Source: Phoma sp. XZ068
Lineage: Eukaryota > Ascomycota > Dothideomycetes > Pleosporales > Didymellaceae
Length of the DNA stretch: 64,000 nucleotides
Assembly: GCA_004835665.1 (NCBI GenBank)
Contig: RBKR01000014.1
Location: 248,001-312,000 of the forward strand
Direction: 5' to 3'
A program made the translations under genes and the position numbers. Positions 22,523-32,912 of this stretch are shown here, one piece after another (within the stretch, counting starts at the first letter, position 1; every line of letters starts with the position of its first letter). The notes under the pieces are model-generated. The model saw only the letters and a list, made by a program, of their open reading frames with translations, made no database searches and was not told the DNA's origin.

Positions 22523-23440
22523 ATGGTTTCCAAATTCGACCAAGAGATAGAACGCCACGAGTCCGGGTCAGGCAGGGTAGCAAAGGATCTCTTTGCTGGC
22601 GCGGTAGGAGGTGTAGCACAGGTCCTTCTCGGCCAACCTTTCGACATCGTCAAGGTCAGGTTACAAACCACAACACAGTATTCCGGCGCTCTCAATGCTG
22701 CTACAAGCATTTACAAGAATGAAGGCGCCCTTGCCTTCTACAAGGGCACATTGACACCGTTGATTGGTATTGGCGCCTGCGTGTCCGTCCAATTCGGTGG
22801 CTTCAACTTTGCGCGCCGATACTTCGAGGCGCAAAATACGGCAAAGACTGGAAACGGCCAACTGTCCTACTCGCAGTACTACGCCTCTGGTGCATTTGCT
22901 GGTATTGCCAACACTGTCCTCTCTTCCCCTATCGAACACATCCGTATCCGCCTACAGACCCAGCCCAGCGGCGCTGCACGGCTGTACAACGGCCCCATCG
23001 ACTGCGTGCGCAAGCTGTCCGCTCACCAGGGCGTTCTCGGCGGTGTGTACCGCGGAACCGCCGTCACATTCCTGCGAGAAGCGCAAGCGTACGGTGTGTG
23101 GTTCACGACCTTCGAGTACCTCATGAACTCCGATGCCGCGCGTAATAACATCAAGCGCGAGGAGATCTCCACCCTGAAAGTCGCCGCGTACGGTGGTCTT
23201 GCGGGAGAGATGTTGTGGATCAGCAGTTACCCCTTCGACGTTGTCAAGAGCAAGATGCAGAGCGATGGATTTGGCAAGGACCAGAAGTACAAGAGCATGC
23301 GCGATTGTTTTGCAAAGGTGTGGGCGCAGGAGGGCGCAAGGGGGTTCTGGAAGGGTATTGGGCCGACATTGTTGAGGGCCATGCCAGTCAGTGCTGGAAC
23401 ATTCGCGACGGTGGAGGTGACTATGCGTCTGATCAGCTAG
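22523..23440 (+). CDS. Mitochondrial carrier (SLC25), YMC1/2-like
   Basis: Single exon, 305 residues from ATG 22523. The open frame extends upstream to a TTG at 22460, but no earlier ATG exists. Three repeats of about 100 residues each carry the carrier signature: PFDIVKVRLQ, PIEHIRIRLQ and PFDVVKSKMQ. The glutamate/histidine form of the second signature is typical of Ymc1/Ymc2-type amino-acid carriers and their relatives in the CRC1 branch. Located in the inner mitochondrial membrane. The transported substrate (amino acid, carnitine or other) cannot be fixed from sequence. Confidence 0.9.
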   Translation: MVSKFDQEIERHESGSGRVAKDLFAGAVGGVAQVLLGQPFDIVKVRLQTTTQYSGALNAATSIYKNEGALAFYKGTLTPLIGIGACVSVQFGGFNFARRYFEAQNTAKTGNGQLSYSQYYASGAFAGIANTVLSSPIEHIRIRLQTQPSGAARLYNGPIDCVRKLSAHQGVLGGVYRGTAVTFLREAQAYGVWFTTFEYLMNSDAARNNIKREEISTLKVAAYGGLAGEMLWISSYPFDVVKSKMQSDGFGKDQKYKSMRDCFAKVWAQEGARGFWKGIGPTLLRAMPVSAGTFATVEVTMRLIS

Positions 23441-24543
23441 ACATGAGTGGAGTTCAGAGGAATTTGAGTGTAGACTGGGATCGAATTATGTGGCATTAGA
23501 CATCGATCGCTGGATTGGTAGGGTTCAACACCATCGAGGAACAAGCCTCATATTTGCATCGAGACTAAATCCATACCGCTGACATCATCACAGCGTACTG
23601 GTTCAGTGCTTTGGATTTTAAGACTTCTCTTTTGCATTACTTGTCTTGCCTGCTTTCCTATTGTCTCGTCTCTCAGATTTCCTTGCTGGTCGAATCGCCG
23701 TTATCAAACATCCCGGAGTTTATATCCCCTTGGCGATGTCCTTGGTAAGCCATACAACTTTGGGGACAATCTTGCGACGAGTCCTGAACCTCTTTGCCTG
23801 GTACGTTCGACTAGACCCCAGCTATCTGGACCATATCGGATCGCAGGCGCGGGGAACGAAGCAACCAGACGAGAATCCCTCAAAGAAAAAAAAAATAGCG
23901 TTGCAGCAGTGCGTTCGAGGTAGATAGATACTGATAGGGAGGACATGTCCTACCCTATATCCGCGTTCCAACCATTACCGCGAACCGGAGTTTGTTTCCT
24001 TCCAGAGAAAATCCGGGGATCAATCGCGAGCGCAACACCCCATCCCAGCTCGCTCAAGCACCTTACTCCTGCCACCAGCAGTAGATCTAGTCCGTTCCAC
24101 CCACAGCACAAACTGCCCATCATCCGCTGATCCTGCATCGCCAACAAGCACCCCATGACTAGCCACCCTCAGCCTTACCACCGGCAGCACCCGCTAACCA
24201 CCAAACGGTCAATAATTCGTACATCGAAAATCATAACACCCCACATATACCCCCCGTCCGATCCAAACTAAGCTTATCCCAACGACCACCTCATCTAGAC
24301 TCGTGTTGATATGTGTTGGACTGCTGCTTTAATAAGAATTGATTACCCAACAAGCCGCGCATAGAAACTCGATGCAGAGTGGGAAAAAACGTAGTAAGTA
24401 GGACTTAATTGACGACGAGAAAGTTGATCAGAGCGCGCTCTATACGCGACAGTTTACTCGGGTGTATTGTATATATGTATTTTTCTTCCATTTTGCCCTA
24501 TATTACACTCATTCCTTACTCCTTATTCAATCGCCATCACTCA

Positions 24544-24556
24544 CCCCCCCCCCCCC
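24544..24556. repeat. C13 homopolymer
   Basis: Thirteen consecutive C on the plus strand inside a pyrimidine-rich stretch. Likely length-variable and error-prone in sequencing. Confidence 0.9.
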
Positions 24557-24958
24557 TCCCCTTTCCACTCATCCTCGTTTTAACGGAAAAAAGTAGACTA
24601 GCAATGTACTCCCAGTCACCCCAAAACACGACTTTATTAAACGGTAGACTTTAGACGAATAGATAATTACGGTCCATACCATCGACCCGGCTCTCGGACG
24701 AGAGCGGAATGGTGAGGTCGAGTCGAGTGAAGGGTTGCGCGCAGGGATGAAGCTTGCAACCGTACGCTGAGGAGGTGAGATACTCCGATCGATTCTGGGT
24801 GGTGGACTGGGTGACGAGTGCGTGGTAACGTATGTGTGTGCTGTTAAGGGGTGGAGTATGCGGTTGTGTATGGTAAAGGAAATATCTTGATTCTGTCGTT
24901 AGAAGACAGGTGTACTCGCTATCGCTATCGCTTGTGGTCTACTGATACAAATTCATAC

Positions 24959-24988
24959 TGTACCGTACCGTACCATACCGTACCGTAC
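24959..24988. repeat. GTACC pentanucleotide array
   Basis: Five to six copies of the unit GTACC, one of them changed to ATACC, between 24959 and 24988. The unit contains the palindrome GTAC. Confidence 0.85.
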
Positions 24989-25136
24989 TTGAAAACCCTC
25001 CCTCCGTCCGTCCATTGATCATACAAAAGAGAATGGTATGCCCAAAGAGTGACCTCCACCTCCACCGGGTATAATACACAAAAATCCCACAAACCCACCC
25101 CTCGCCCACCGTCTCCAGGTAAGTGATGTCTCAAAT

Positions 25137-25913
25137 CTACCAACACTTCAGCCTGGCCCAAAACCCCTTCTTCTCGCCCTCGTCCCCATCCTCCATCTGC
25201 CTCGTCGCCTTCTCCGCCTTCGTAGGCGGCAGCTTCGGCGTCTGCGGGAAACTCATCGCGCCCGCGCCGCCTCTCCCCGCGTTCGCACGCGCTTCAACAA
25301 CCCTCCTCACCAACAGCGCAAACGTCTCCTCGATATTGACCATCTCGCGGGCACTCGTCTCCATGAAGCCGCAGCCCCTGGTGCGCGCCCACTCGAGCCC
25401 CTTCTTCGCCTCGATGGCGCGCATGCTCTGGAGATCGCATTTATTTCCTGCCACGGTCTTGACGGGCGGGACTTTGCCGTTGTCGAGGCGGTTTTCCGTC
25501 TCCATGTCGATCATCTCCATGAAGTAGTCCAGCGCGTCGAGGGAGGAGGGGGACGTGATGTCGTAGACGAGGAGGAAGGCGTCGGATTGGAGGTTCGATG
25601 CTGCCCAGAGGCCGCGGTATTCTTCTTGGCCCGCGGTGTCGGTGAGCATGAGGTAGTATGAGTGGCCGTCGACGGCACGGGTGACCGAGTACGAGTCTTC
25701 GATTGTGGGGTCGTAGCTGAGTGTGTTAGTTGTGTAAGAGGGTGTATGTGGGCGTGGATGCCTACTCTGATGTCCATTCTGAGCGGACTAGGCGGAGTGT
25801 TATGGAGCTTTTTCCTGTGGTGTGTTAGTGGTGGCGCGTTGGGTGCTGAGGTGCTGCGTACCGCATCCTCCATCGCCGCAGATGGTTATGGTGATGCGAT
25901 CTTGTTCTTCCAT
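25137..25913 (-). CDS. Ras-like small GTPase without a CaaX box
   Basis: Three exons on the minus strand: 25913-25862, 25814-25766 and 25716-25137, giving 226 residues. Introns of 47 and 49 nt. The P-loop GDGGCGKSS is completed by the first splice and the second leads into switch I, YDPTIEDSYSV. Switch II is DTAGQEEY, the guanine motifs are NKCD and ETSA. This order is Ras-type rather than Rab or Rho. The C-terminus ends ...GFWARLKCW: there is no CaaX prenylation box, only one cysteine next to the last residue. No convincing 3' exon supplying a CaaX was found. Role unknown; morphogenesis signalling is only a family-based guess. Confidence 0.85.
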
Positions 25914-27075
25914 GGTGCTGTCTTCTGTGCGCTAATATAACTCTCTGTGGCGATAATGTGTCTCTTGTGGCGATCCGTGGATCGTTGTGCGCTGCTTGCA
26001 CGTGTCGTTCAGACACGTTCGTTGGTACGTCGTCCCAAGTTCAGCTTGCTCAGCTTGGTGTCGCAGCTCGGTGTCGCAGGTCAGCGATAGTCTTGCAACC
26101 AACAAAAGAAAGGAGATGTGCTAGCCAGCAAAGCAACCCCGAAAAACAAAACGAGAGTGTTCCCGGGTATCCGCCGCCAGCAGGCAAGAAAAGCGAAAGG
26201 AGAGTGAATCCAAGATGACAATGCCTGGCGGCGATCAACTCGTATGGGCGTCGAGGCCCAGCTGCACCCTTGCCCTCGGCGGCGGCATGATTTCCGCGAA
26301 GCTTTACCGCCTGTGCGCCCAACGGCGCTGCAAACCGTCTTTGCTGCTCATGCGTGTGATGACTCCTAGCACGTTGCCTTGCAGGAACGTCGGCACGAGG
26401 TGTTCGCGATGACTTTGTTGTCGAACTGCTGCGGTGCATGCGGGTCGGTTGCCAGCAGCGCTCGGCACCGACTCGTATTGCAAGGATGACGCAGGTACGA
26501 ATGCCACGCCGCAATCCTCCAGCCCTGCCGGGGCTTCCATGCTGCATTTAGCATGCTCGTGCCCACGGTTCCGCCAAATCCGCCAAATCCGCCGAAAAGA
26601 TTCTGCTGAGCAAAGGGATTGCTACAGCGAGCGTCTTGAAGCATTGATGGAGTGATCACCAAAAACTACGCGGTGATCATGTCTGAGCACGCGCACGGGG
26701 ATCAGGGTAACGAGCTGCAGGAAGCTTGGTGGGTTCAAAGTGGACTGATAGTGGGTTCTCAACTCCTGCATTCGATCTGATACCTCAGATCCTGGGGAAT
26801 CCCCAGCCAAGATATATATACATATTGTCGCTGCGTGGAAAGACAGATGGCATCTACATAAAGTGTCCCACAACATTCTAGTGAAGTGCTGACATGACCT
26901 CGCTCGGGTCTAACCAAACCGTCCGTGAGTAGAGTGAAGGCTCGCTAAGGTCGATAGCTGAAAGCCGCATGCTTGAAGAAAAGAGGGCGAAGTGAAGTGC
27001 GTGGGGTATCGTCAAGACTAGAAACAACCGGGCCTGAAGAAGGAAAACTGAAATGGAGAAAAGCCAATGCGGCTA
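25914..27075. other. Intergenic, GTPase promoter and WC-1 3' flank
   Basis: About 1.16 kb. Contains a short array CCGCCAAAT, CCGCCAAAT, CCGCC at 26571-26593. Frames on both strands are short and unsupported. Confidence 0.45.
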
Positions 27076-30000
27076 CTACTCTTCGTCAATCTTGGGTGGT
27101 GGGATGAAGCCTTGGGAAGCCGCGGATTCAGCACGCGCGTGCTTGGCAGCATGGTGGTCTTCGATACCGGCGTGTTCGGGGGTGCGCTTCGAAGCTGGCG
27201 CGAGTGCTGACGGTGTCGACGACGTCTGACCCGTCTCGGCCACAACATTGGGTAGGATGGCTTGGTGGCTCTGCATGTGTCTGGGCGAAGCATTGCTCTT
27301 CTTGCTCTTCTCGCTTGCCGCTGACGATGTACGCGGTGACACACGGCCTTGCTGTGGAGGGGTTAGTCATTGCAGGAGAGTTGAAGCATGGTACATACCT
27401 GCTTGGCCCATCGCAAACCACACGAGTTACACAAATCTCTGTTGCCAGACGGTCCTCTCCGCCACTCAGGCGTAGTTCGCGTGTGGCAGTTGGCGCAGTC
27501 TTTCTGCAGCTGTCCAGCCCCCTTTCTGCGCTTCCTCTTCTTCTTGGCTGCTAGGAGGCTTTGCACCTCTTCTGCCAGGTAGCGGTTGCGCTTCTCCATC
27601 TGTCGAAGTTCGTACTGCCAGCTTGTGCTACGGGTAGTCTTGAGCTCATCAAACACGTTGTCATCCGACGCCAGGCTTTGATCCTGGTGACCGATTGCCA
27701 GCCCGTTGTGGCCTGCGAACGTAGTGCCATTGGCCTCGGTTGTGTTGAAGTGTGGGTTGGGCGATGCGATCATAGATCCAGTGGAGCCCGACATCGATCC
27801 AGGAATGGAGACAGGCATCGGAGAATCGCCACTCAACCGTGGTTGCAGCGAGCCTTGGAAGTTGTGCTCTTTCGTCTGGTAAAGCGATGGGCGCTGGCCG
27901 TTACTATTTCTTGAGTATTTCAGAAGTCGAGTCTGCCCGACGATGAAAGTTGGTTTGTGACCTTCGGTGGCGTCTCCAGGGTAGAGTGTTGTGAAGGCCT
28001 GTAGTACCTGTCCTCTTTTGTTGATCATCTCATGCTTCACCTCTCCCTTCCGTCCGCCTCGTACGAGCTCAAGAATGCGACCAAAGTTCAGCTTGGAGTC
28101 TTGACGCATGAGTGTCTGCATACTAGTTCCCACAAGCTCCTCAGGTTGTCGATCAAGTAATTGGCGCACGTTCGACGAGACGAACAAGAACATGCCCGAC
28201 GTAGACATCTTCGTCCAGAGCTCGTTGTCGCCAATGCCACCAGACTCGCGCACGATGGCTTTGCTTAGTGTGTAGACTGGACGTTCGCGACCAACCAGGA
28301 TGATGCACTTGCGGCCCTTGCCCTGCTCAGTATGCAGCGAACCGTGGCCTTCGAACCACATGTAGCCGCTCTTCTTCCTTCGAATACGGAACACGACATT
28401 AACTGACCCGCCATTGGTAGTCTCCTTGAGTTCTCTCGTGACCGGCACGATGTCGCTAGGGTGGCATACAGACGAAAGAGCAGTTCCCACAAGCTCGCTA
28501 GGATCATACTCCAATATCCGGTTGCTGGAAGGTGACAAGTACATGAACAAACCCTTGAGGGATAGAACATGCACAACATCATCCGTGTTTTCGAGGAGCA
28601 CCTTGTCCCATATGCGTCGCGTGATCTCGGAATCGCCTGAGCCGCTGTACGAGGCAAGCACGTTCGAAACCTCGTCCTTGGAAATAGTCTGACCCTGTTC
28701 GGGTTGTGGTTTGGAAGCATCGTTGAAGACGTAGCTGGGCATGGACATGCCGCGTTGGTAGTTGACCCTATACGAACCGTCTTTCCAGATTTAGTTCGTA
28801 GTCAGAAAAAAAGGAGTGGCTGATCTTACCTGCATTCTTGTTTGTCATTGCACCAGGCTGTTCGACTAGATCGACCTGGAAGCCAACAAAAAATTTCACT
28901 TTTCCACCAGGTTCCCATGAAATGGGGATCATTGTGAGGAGGTTCATGAATGGCTGCCCTCCTCTTCTGTAGTTTATCAAACTAATCTGCGCCTCTGTCG
29001 CTGCGCTAATAGTGTTTTTCAAGTAGAGCACCGAGTCGTCGTCAACGTAATTCCGCTTAACGCCAGCCTCGACCTTGCCGTCAGGCGACTGAAGAAAACG
29101 ACAGTTCCTGCCAAGAATCATGTGCCTGGTGTAACCGGTAAGACGCTCAAAATTCTCCGAACAATAAACTATCGGTATGTCATCCATGTCAGCGTCACAC
29201 ACGACGAAAGCACACGACAAGTCGACTGAGCCAATGTCGATCTGCGGATTCGGTCTTGTGGCCACGCGCATGAGGACGCCAAGCATGTCAAACCCAGATG
29301 AAGAGTAGGCGTTTTTGAACTGCGTGTTCATGTGGGTATTGGAGTGCATGGACGAAGGAAAGCCACCCGGAGGTTCTGGCCAAGGTATTTTGAGGTTCTT
29401 GATACGTTCAAGTTTGTCACGAGGGAGGTTTTCTGTCGGATCCTGTGCTACTGGCCTCTGGTTGTCGAGCGATGTCAGGCTCAGCTGGGTCGCCGATTGC
29501 GCGCTGTTGGTGTCGGGCCGTTGTTGGCTTTGCTCCCTGCTGGATTGACTCTGGTCCTGGCACTGGCTGTTTTGGCGGCTGGAAAGGGAGGGTGCAGACG
29601 GACCTGACCGGCCGTCTGGGGTATTGCTCATAGACGGACTCTTGAAGTGGTTGTGGGTTTGGGGTTGATTCTGGTTTTGGTTCTGATTTTGATTCTGGTT
29701 CTGGTTCTGGCTCTGATTTTGATTTTGGTTCTGGCTCTGATTTTGATTTTGGTTCTGGTTCTGGCTCTGATTTTGATTCTGTATTTGAGGCTGCATGCCA
29801 TCGAACTGATGTTGGCCGACCACGTTGGACCCTCTCTGCGGCGCAGGCAGGGGCCCAATGAAGTCAGTACCCTGATTGATAGGGGTCGGGTTCGCGGTGA
29901 TGGGCGACCCCATCATCTGGGGGTTGAATTGGCTGTTTCCAAACATGTTCATGTCGGACTGCATCATGCTGTTGAGCGAGTCGTCCATGTCCAGCGACAT

Positions 30001-30540
30001 GTTCATGGTGGTGGGATACGGGCTCATGCCCATGTCGAGGTCTGCCGTGGCGTGGACAGGCGAGGCGTAGCTCGAGCCAGGCGCGGCCATGGTCGAGTAG
30101 GGAGAGGCGGCGTTGGAGAACTGGGTCTTGATGGCCAGATCTGCGGCAGGCATCCTATCATGGTGCATATCGGCGGTGGGTCTGGGGAAGGTGTTGGTGC
30201 GCATCATGTTGTCCATGCCGGCAGCGGCAGACATGTCAAAGGCGAAGTCGTCCATGGCGCCGCCGTTGGGATCGCCAAAACTCATCATGGACAGGCTGCG
30301 CGTCGGGCTGGTCATGTGCATGGACTGCGGGTGCTGCTGGTGGTGGGGCGGGCGTGCGAAGACGGGCATGCTGCGGCGGCGGTTCGCGTGGTCGTTTTGC
30401 GAGACGATGTCATCGAGCGACTGCCCCTCGGCGCTTCCAGCACCGTATGCACTCATGTCCGCAGCAGCCAGGTCCATCAGGCCGCGGGCGCTGGCGGGGC
30501 CGTCGGGATAGGGCTGCGAGGCATACGGATAGCCGTTCAT
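27076..30540 (-). CDS. wc-1: White Collar-1 blue-light photoreceptor and GATA transcription factor
   Basis: Three exons on the minus strand: 30540-28830, 28780-27399 and 27351-27076, giving 1122 residues. The N-terminus is rich in Met, Gln and Asn with a long NQ/SQ repeat (about residues 250-298). The LOV domain has the flavin-adduct motif GRNCRFLQ (Cys480). Two more PAS domains follow, one with FMYLSPSSNRILEYDPSEL. A basic nuclear signal AKKKRKRRK precedes the GATA finger, CANC-x18-CNSC starting at about Cys999. The last splice joins GLRWAKQ to QGRVSPRTSS, the conserved post-finger motif. Family role: with WC-2 it binds light-response elements and drives photo-induction and clock genes. ATG 30540 was chosen since the frame upstream offers only GTG. 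Confidence 0.95.
29655..29790. repeat. Tandem repeat coding for NQ/SQ in WC-1
   Basis: Imperfect 6-nt and 18-nt units (variants of TTCTGATTTTGATT and TTCTGGTTCTGG on the plus strand) lie within the first WC-1 exon. On the coding strand they give alternating Asn-Gln with interspersed Ser. Such tracts vary in length between strains. Confidence 0.85.
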
Positions 30541-31205
30541 GGCGGGCACACGCCGCAGCGCTCAGTCGCTCAGTCGGTGCGGTGGATGGCGGCAGACGCC
30601 TGGGCGTGGGCATGGACGGGGCGGTGGCCGTCGAGGCAGTCGCGGGGTGCAGTGGCAGCGACGGGCACAGCAAGCGACATGCACGGCGAGGAAGCAGGGC
30701 GCGGCGGCACCGTGCAGAGCGTGCAGAGGCGAGCAAGCGTCAGTAGGTTGGCCGGAGGGTGGGTGTGGGAGGTCGGCCTGGGGCCCAAGCTAGACACAGC
30801 GTGCAACGCGGACGCCTCTGCGCTAGCTGGCCGGGCAAGGCGAACAAAAGCAACAGCAGGCTGCGCGGGCGGCAGGGCAGACGGCGGGCGCACAGCAACA
30901 CCAGGCACAGCAGGAGCACGACGCGCGCGCCGGGGCATGGGCGCAGGGTGGGGAAGAGTCTAGCTAGCCCGGCGTGCGTGAACATGCGGATTGTGAAATG
31001 CCATGCTGCTCGGGCGGGAGGGTGCTTGCTCCATTTTCAGCCTCCGACATCAGCTCACTTGTGCTGGCCGTGGTGACGTGACAGGGGCGCTGACAGCACG
31101 CCGTGGGACCCGTGCTGGCCAGCGCCGGCGTGCTGTGGAATTCGGCCGACGGCGCCAAGCCAAGGCCCCGAACTTTTGCGGTGCGCGCGTTGGAGCAGCA
31201 CCACC
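30541..31205. other. Divergent promoter region of WC-1 and uS2m
   Basis: 665 bp between two divergent genes. G+C-rich with long purine/pyrimidine stretches near WC-1, where the 5' leader of a light regulator is expected. Frames here are by-products of base composition. Confidence 0.5.
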
Positions 31206-32493
31206 ATGTCGAGCCGCAGCAGCACCACCATGATCGTACGGCACCTGGTCGCCCGGAGGGGTTCGTTGCGCCCGCCTGCTCTCGCCCATTGCCTGGCTAA
31301 CCCCCCAGCAGCGCCCGCCCTCGCCCGCCGCGCCGTCCAGCGCCGCTGCCAGAGCACCCACACGCCCGACATGGCAGACCGCGCCCCGGCGACCTTCGAG
31401 GAGAAGTGGCAGCGCGACTTTCGAGCCGGCGTGGGCTTCGACAGGCCCGCGGCCGCCGAGGACCTGCCCGCGCCCTCGCGCGCCAGCAGCGTCGCTGAGC
31501 AGTACTTTGCCCACAAGCAGCAGTCGCACCAGCTGCGCAGCGTCGGCGCCGACATCAGCCCTCACTACCAGCCGCACACGCTGCTCACCAACCCGCCTGC
31601 CCCCGCCGACGTCACCCTCGAGCTGCTGCTCGCCTCCGAAGCCCACCAGGGCCACGTCACGTCGCTGTGGAATCCCGCCAACGCCCGCTACATCCACGGC
31701 ATCCGCCAGGGCATCCACATCATCTCGCTCGAAGTCACCGCCGCCCACCTGCGACGCGCCGCCAAGGTCGTCCAGGAGGTCTCGCGGCGCGGCGGCATCG
31801 TCCTGTTCGTGGGCACCCGCGACGGCCAGGACCGCGCCGTCGCCCGCGCCGCCGAGCTGGCCAAGGGCTACCACCTCTTCGAGCGCTGGATCCCCGGCAG
31901 CATCACCAACGGCAAGCAGATCCTCGGCCGCTGCAAGCTCAAGGTCGTCAACGAAAAGGACGCCGACGTCCCCGGCTTCGAGGACCAGCTGTTCGACCGC
32001 CCCGTCCTGCGCCCGGACCTCGTCGTCTGCCTCAACCCGCTGGAGAACTACGTCCTGCTGCACGAATGCGCCCTGAACAACATCCCCACCATCGGCGTCA
32101 TCGACACCAACGCTGACCCGACCTGGGTCACCTACCCCATCCCGGCCAACGACGACAGGTGAGACATTGAATTATTACTACAAATGAACACAGACTAACC
32201 CGCACAGTCTCCGCTGCATCCAAGTCATCGCCGGCGTTCTCGGCCGCGCAGGCGAAGCAGGCCAGAAACAACGTCTCGCCGCCGCCGAGCACGGCGAAAT
32301 CACATACCGCCCCGCGGAATTGCTCATGCCCGAGTCCAAAAAGGCCGACGCTGCGGACGTTAAAAAAGAAGTACCCAGCGAGGCTGATGCCGGTGCTGAT
32401 GCTGACGCGGCGTTTGCGAAACATCTAGATGACGTGGTTAGTCGCGAGGATCATAGGCAGAAGGGGGGGAGGAGTATCAAGTTCTCGGATTAG
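31206..32493 (+). CDS. MRP4: Mitochondrial small-subunit ribosomal protein uS2m
   Basis: Two exons, 31206-32158 and 32208-32493, with a 49-nt intron; 412 residues from ATG 31206. ATG 31230 is an equally good start (both CACCATG). The N-terminus is Arg-rich without acidic residues, as in a mitochondrial presequence. The uS2 core shows LWNPANARYIHGIRQGIHII, GGIVLFVGTRDGQ, RWIPGSITNG, LVVCLNPLENYVLLHE and IPTIGVIDTNADP. Splicing restores PANDDSLRCIQVIAGVLGRA. A charged C-terminal extension ends the protein. Role: component of the mitoribosome small subunit. Confidence 0.92.
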
Positions 32494-32912
32494 ATGGGTG
32501 GATGTGTTGTATGAATAGATTGGTTGCATGGCGTGGAGTGGGTATATATGTACAGCTAGCAATGTACAACATCGAACATGACATTCAGTCACTTTTTACA
32601 TGCTACATCTCTGTGTGTAGGGATGGATAGGGTATATTAAGTGCTATGTACTTATTGACAAAACGGCCATGCGTGCTCAGGCCAACTATGCTAATGCATT
32701 CGTGACTCCACAGGACAACACACCACGAGCCCGGACGCGAACACCCAAACTACAAACGCCGCGTCTTCTCGCAACGTGGACATTGGTGAGATGCCACGAA
32801 GAATGTCCCGCAGTTCAGTGCCGCCTCGAACTCATCCAGACGCAAAGCACCTCCACTCCAGCTCGACATCCATCATACCGTCTCCGATCTATGCAGACCT
32901 CAGTAGCTCCAC
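32494..32912. other. Convergent intergenic region
   Basis: 419 bp between the uS2m and CRAL-TRIO 3' ends. No supported feature; contains the two 3' UTRs. Confidence 0.5.

Larger units (their letters stand above)
23441..25136. other. Long convergent intergenic region with low-complexity tracts
   Basis: About 1.7 kb between two convergent genes, so no promoter is required here. It holds an A10 run (23886-23895), a C13 run (24544-24556) and a GTACC pentamer array near 24959-24988. No credible ORF. An unannotated transcript cannot be excluded. Confidence 0.5.

Noticed and set aside
24959..24988. GTACC repeats as a CRISPR-like or telomere-like array
   Set aside because: The unit is 5 bp without spacers and does not match fungal telomere repeats.
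26366..26662. Minus-strand frame encoding FGGFGGFGG, nucleoporin-like
   Set aside because: The motif comes only from a short CCGCCAAAT repeat; no second exon or further FG repeats nearby.
29647..30963. 438-codon plus-strand ORF with Leu/Val/Ile repeats
   Set aside because: It is the antisense of the WC-1 NQ-repeat exon and its promoter. The repeat translates to Leu/Ile/Val on the other strand by codon complementarity; WC-1 domains are unambiguous.
31050..32063. 337-codon minus-strand ORF opposite uS2m
   Set aside because: Product of high G+C content in the uS2m exon; the plus strand carries clear ribosomal-protein motifs.
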